Below are positions 29,844 to 32,865 of a stretch of DNA of 32,865 nt, piece by piece. Numbering within the stretch: position 1 is the stretch's first letter; each line of letters opens with the position of its first letter. Under the pieces are notes generated by a model, which saw only the letters and a program-made list of their open reading frames with translations, had not been told where the DNA came from and ran no database searches. The translations under genes and the position numbers were made by a program. The DNA comes from Actinomycetes bacterium (GTDB lineage Bacteria > Actinomycetota > Actinomycetes > Actinomycetales > Cellulomonadaceae): contig JAEXPS010000063.1 of assembly GCA_023438885.1 (NCBI GenBank), forward strand, positions 1 through 32,865, read 5' to 3'.

Positions 29844-31310
29844 GTGCTGTCGGCCCTCCGCACCCGGCCCTCCCCGCTGCTGAAGATCACCTCGCTGCGG
29901 GACTCCTTCGACTCGCTGCGGGTGCGCAACTACCGGCTGTACGTGATCTCGCAGGTGCTCACCAACACCTTCGGCTGGGCCGCCCGCGTCGCGCAGAACT
30001 GGCTGATCCTCACGCTGACCGGCTCCCCCACGATGGTGGGACTGACCGTCGCGCTCCAGTTCGGCCCCATCGTCTTTCTCGGGCTGCTCGGTGGCGTGCT
30101 GGCCGACCGCTATCCACGGCGGACCCTGCTGACCATCACCCAGACGATCTTCGGCCTGTCCACGCTGTCGGTGGGCGTGCTGGCGATCACCGGTCGAGTC
30201 GAGGCGTGGCACGTGCTCGTCGCCGCGTCCGTCGTCGGCGTGGCGACGGCCTTCGACAACCCCGCGCGGCAGGCATTCGTCCACGAGACCGCGGGCCCGC
30301 AGCACCTGCGCCAGGCGATCGGGCTGAACTCGGCCGTGTTCCAGCTCGGCGCACTCGTCGGCCCCGCCGTGGCCGGCCTGCTGATCGGCGCCTTCGGTGA
30401 GGGCTGGGCATTCCTGCTCAACGCTGCCGCGTCGTTCGTCGCCGTCGGCCTGCTCATCGTGATGCGCACCTCCGAGCTGACGCCCACCGTCGCGCTGCCC
30501 CGGGCCAAGGGGCAGCTGCGCGAGGGGCTCGCGTACGCGCGGCGCAGCCCGACCATCCTCTGGCCGGTGATCCTGGTCGGCTTCGTCGGCCTCACCGGCG
30601 TCAACCTGACCACGGTGCTGGCCGCCTACGCCGACGAGGTGTTCGAGACCGGAGCTGGCGGGTACGCGCTGCTCAACTCGATGCTGGCCGTCGGCGCGCT
30701 GACCGGCGCGCTGATCTCGACCCGCCGCCGCCGGGTGCGGCTGCGCCAGCTCCTGCTGCTGTCCGCGACGATCGCCGTGCTCGAGGTGGTCGCGGCCTTC
30801 GTCACCCAGCAGGCGGTGTTCGTCGCGCTGCTCGTGGTGCTGGGCACGGTGACGCTGGTCTACATCATCGGCAACAACGTGCTGCTCCAGGTGTCCGTGG
30901 CCGACGAGCTCCGCGGCCGCGTCATGGCGATCTACGTCCTGGTCTCGATGGGGGCACAGGCCGCCTCCGGCCTGATCATCGGGTGGGTGGCCGAGCAGGC
31001 CGGGCCGCATGTGGCGATGGGCGTCTGCGCGGTCGGTCCCGCGGTCGGTGTCGTCCTCGTCGGCTGGCGCATGGCCCGCGGCCTCGGGATGGGTCCCCGT
31101 GAGGTCGTCGGCCGGCTTCAGGCCGGGAGCCGCTCGCTGACTGCCTCGGTGTCGGCCTCGGTGCGCAGCGCGGTGACGTCGCGCGACGCGGAAGCCGTCA
31201 CCTCCGCGGCAGACCCGGCCTCGTCGTACGCCGACTCGCCGGACGAGATGTCCGAGCCCCGCCGCACCAGCGCCACGCCCGCCACGACGAGGACCGCGCC
31301 CACCGCCTGA
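29844..31310 (+). CDS. MFS transporter, EntS/MFS_3-like exporter
   Basis: 488 residues with twelve predicted membrane segments. The conserved opening SLRVRNYRLYVISQVLTNTFGWAARVAQNWL (read in parts) and the loop GGVLADRYPRR between helices 2 and 3 are typical of the EntS-like MFS_3 group, which exports siderophores or drugs. A GFVGLTGVNL segment precedes helix 7, and DELRGRVMAIY lies in the second half. After helix 12 (about residue 412) comes a Ser/Ala/Thr-rich, probably disordered tail of about 65 residues that is antisense to the end of the EamA gene. GTG at 29844 is the last start before the conserved region; nothing proves the exact start. Confidence 0.88.
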   Translation: MLSALRTRPSPLLKITSLRDSFDSLRVRNYRLYVISQVLTNTFGWAARVAQNWLILTLTGSPTMVGLTVALQFGPIVFLGLLGGVLADRYPRRTLLTITQTIFGLSTLSVGVLAITGRVEAWHVLVAASVVGVATAFDNPARQAFVHETAGPQHLRQAIGLNSAVFQLGALVGPAVAGLLIGAFGEGWAFLLNAAASFVAVGLLIVMRTSELTPTVALPRAKGQLREGLAYARRSPTILWPVILVGFVGLTGVNLTTVLAAYADEVFETGAGGYALLNSMLAVGALTGALISTRRRRVRLRQLLLLSATIAVLEVVAAFVTQQAVFVALLVVLGTVTLVYIIGNNVLLQVSVADELRGRVMAIYVLVSMGAQAASGLIIGWVAEQAGPHVAMGVCAVGPAVGVVLVGWRMARGLGMGPREVVGRLQAGSRSLTASVSASVRSAVTSRDAEAVTSAADPASSYADSPDEMSEPRRTSATPATTRTAPTA

Positions 31311-32152
31311 ACGGCGAGGGGCGCCTCACCCAGCAGCATCCAGGCGAGCAGCACCGAGAACAGCACCTCGGCGAGCGCGACGAAGGACGCGACCCGCTCA
31401 CCGAGCAGGCGCACGGACACCGCGCTGATCCCGAAGGCGAGCGCCGTGGGCACCGCGCCGACGAAGAGCACGGGCACCACCCACGGCAGGCGCGCGCCGA
31501 GCATGTCCACGCTGACCGCCGGGGTGGCGACCGGCAGCACACCGACCGCGCACAGCAGGGCGACGGTCGCGGCGCCGATCCACATGCCGGTGCCGGCCAG
31601 CGCCACCGGCGGCACGGCGATCGGCCGGGCCGCGGCCACCCAGTACACGGCGCTGCCCAGGGCGGCGGCGAAGGCGAACGCCAACCCCACCGGGTCCAGG
31701 TGGAGCGATCCGGTGATGTCGAGCACCAGCACGAGCCCGCCCATCGCGAGCGCGGCGCCGACGAGCACGGACCGCGCCGGGGCCCGGCGGGTGCGCGCCC
31801 ACGCGTACGCCAGGAGCAGCAGGGGCGCGGTGTACTCGACGAGGAGGGCGACCGCGACCGGGAGCCGCTCGACGGCGAGGTAGTACAGCGTGGCGCAGCC
31901 GCCGACGGCCACCGTGCCGAAGACGAGCAGCAGGCGCCACTCCTGGCGCAGCAGGCCGAACCGGCCGCGCAGCGCGAACCAGGTGGGTCCCGCCAGCAGC
32001 ACGGCGCCGATCGACAGCCGGTAGAGCATCGCCCCGCCCGGCGTCCAGCCCGCCTCCAGCAGCGGCTTGATCACGGGTCCGCTCGTCGCGAATCCCAGCG
32101 CTGCAATCAGTCCGGCCACCAGGCCGGTTCGCCGGCCGCTCGCCGAAGCCAC
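31118..32152 (-). CDS. EamA/DMT-family transporter
   Basis: 344 residues with ten membrane segments arranged as two EamA repeats (about 12-140 and 155-300). Repeat signatures include GFATSGPVIKPLLEAGWTPG and VALAEVLFSVLLAWMLLGEAP (partial). Family members export amino acids or other metabolites. GTG at 32152 is chosen over a GTG five codons earlier because AGGAGG (32159-32164) lies six bases upstream of it. The last 37 residues are a charged, non-membrane tail encoded opposite the MFS tail: the genes converge and overlap by 193 bp. Confidence 0.9.
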   Translation of the reverse strand: MASASGRRTGLVAGLIAALGFATSGPVIKPLLEAGWTPGGAMLYRLSIGAVLLAGPTWFALRGRFGLLRQEWRLLLVFGTVAVGGCATLYYLAVERLPVAVALLVEYTAPLLLLAYAWARTRRAPARSVLVGAALAMGGLVLVLDITGSLHLDPVGLAFAFAAALGSAVYWVAAARPIAVPPVALAGTGMWIGAATVALLCAVGVLPVATPAVSVDMLGARLPWVVPVLFVGAVPTALAFGISAVSVRLLGERVASFVALAEVLFSVLLAWMLLGEAPLAVQAVGAVLVVAGVALVRRGSDISSGESAYDEAGSAAEVTASASRDVTALRTEADTEAVSERLPA

Positions 32153-32249
32153 CGGGGGCCTCCTCACCCATGGCCCCGCGTAGGATCCCGCCAGGCGTCA
32201 ACTGTCCGAACGGCCGTGACACTAGGGGTCCCGTCCGACAGGAGTCAAT

Positions 32250-32798
32250 TTGCTCTTTGCCCCTGACACCGAGGCGGCGCTGCTCGCCGCTGCGCACCTG
32301 GTCAACACCGGCCTGCGCCGGGACGGCGTGGACGCGCTCGCGGGCGTCGCCGACCTCGACGCGTTCTACGCCGACTTCGGGTACGCCGGCCGCCATGACC
32401 GCGACGACGTGGAGGTGCAGCGGGTGCGCCAGGTGCGCGCCCGGCTGCACGGCCTGTGGTCGGCGGGGCGCGACGAGGCCGCCGCACTGGTCAACGACAT
32501 GCTGCGCGAGGCGCGCGCGCTGCCCTACCTGACACGGCACGACGAGTGGGACTGGCACCTGCACGCCACGGAGCTCGACGCCCCGCTGCCGGTGCGGATC
32601 GGCGTCGAGGCGGCGATGGCCTTCGTCGACGTCATCAGGTCCGACGAGTGGGGCCGCCTGGCGATCTGCGCGGCGCCTGACTGCTCTGCCGTGCTCATCG
32701 ACCTCTCGCGCAACCGCTCGCGCCGGTTCTGCGACGTGAACAACTGCGCGAACCGCACCCACGTCGCCGCCTACCGCGCCCGCCGCGCCGCCACCTGA
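32250..32798 (+). CDS. ABATE-domain / CGNR zinc-finger protein, probable transcriptional regulator
   Basis: 182 residues. An ABATE-like N-terminal domain (about 1-130) is followed by a CGNR-type zinc finger with Cys140, Cys145, Cys161 and Cys166 as ligands; the signature reads CANR (166-169) rather than CGNR. Such proteins are thought to be stress- or metabolite-responsive DNA-binding regulators. The start is TTG at 32250, supported by AGGAG (32240-32244) five bases upstream. Divergent from the EamA transporter gene with about 100 bp between, so it may regulate that transporter; this is inference. Confidence 0.88.
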   Translation: MLFAPDTEAALLAAAHLVNTGLRRDGVDALAGVADLDAFYADFGYAGRHDRDDVEVQRVRQVRARLHGLWSAGRDEAAALVNDMLREARALPYLTRHDEWDWHLHATELDAPLPVRIGVEAAMAFVDVIRSDEWGRLAICAAPDCSAVLIDLSRNRSRRFCDVNNCANRTHVAAYRARRAAT

Positions 32799-32817
32799 CC
32801 CATCGCACCACCTCCGC

Positions 32818-32861
32818 CGAGCCCGGCAGTTCGTGTCGAGCCCGGCAGTTGGGACTGCCGG
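32818..32861. repeat. Tandem 14-bp repeat merging into a hairpin downstream of the CGNR gene
   Basis: CGAGCCCGGCAGTT occurs at 32818-32831 and 32837-32850. The second copy continues into an inverted repeat CCGGCAGT-TGGG-ACTGCCGG (32842-32861) with a perfect 8-bp stem. It lies 20 bp after the CGNR stop and could act as a factor-independent-like terminator or be a member of a dispersed intergenic repeat. The window ends four bases later, so its extent is unknown. Confidence 0.55.
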
Positions 32862-32865
32862 TCTC

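Overview
The window is very GC-rich DNA (roughly 73-75% by eye, strong G/C third-position bias, frequent GTG starts). The gene set points to an actinobacterium, most likely Micrococcales near Cellulomonas: a GH9 cellulase-family enzyme, an actinobacterial type of ileS T-box leader, DUF4233, F420 enzymes, a DUF222/HNH protein and several leaderless-type promoters. The genus is an inference; no rRNA or tRNA gene is present.

Layout. 1-8.8 kb is a housekeeping block on the minus strand: ileS (behind a translational-type T-box riboswitch), folC, dhaL, a DUF4233 membrane protein, ndk and the 5' part of smc. A divergent Mur-ligase/FolC-like gene of unknown role lies between ileS and folC on the plus strand. 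8.8-17.3 kb is mixed metabolism and regulation: a GH9 enzyme without signal peptide, a HAD phosphatase, a phosphoribosyltransferase, a MerR-TipAS regulator with a textbook MerR promoter, a GNAT acetyltransferase, a second MerR divergent from a quinone-oxidoreductase-like gene, an aminotransferase-SDR operon, a small acidic protein and a Ddn-like deazaflavin-dependent oxidoreductase. 17.4-20.4 kb is a three-gene ABC importer (binding protein, FecCD permease, ATPase) that resembles the proposed F420-0 importer of Micrococcales. 20.5-22.0 kb is a DUF222/HNH protein.

22.19-24.28 kb is a compact island of about 2.08 kb with visibly lower GC. It is inserted into the 5' end of an HhH-GPD DNA-repair gene. 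The original 5' end (33 codons) is stranded on the left, and a different, island-supplied 5' end restores the reading frame on the right; a 16-bp identical repeat marks both joints. The cargo is a C-protein-like XRE regulator and an ATGA-coupled pair, DUF5343 plus a Swt1-type HEPN protein with an R-x4-H ribonuclease-like motif. No integrase is visible. This is the best candidate for an undescribed (probably defence or toxin-antitoxin) system.

24.8-32.9 kb holds an ABC-F gene behind a leader with a nine-residue upstream ORF and tandem hairpins, a GH3/NagZ-like enzyme, cofE (F420-0:gamma-glutamyl ligase) translationally coupled to an F420-dependent luciferase-like oxidoreductase, an MFS exporter, an EamA transporter whose gene overlaps the MFS gene tail-to-tail by 193 bp, and an ABATE/CGNR zinc-finger regulator.

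Functionally, the Ddn-like enzyme, the putative F420-0 importer, CofE and the LLM oxidoreductase form a coherent F420 salvage-and-use set: import of the precursor, glutamylation, and use by reductases.
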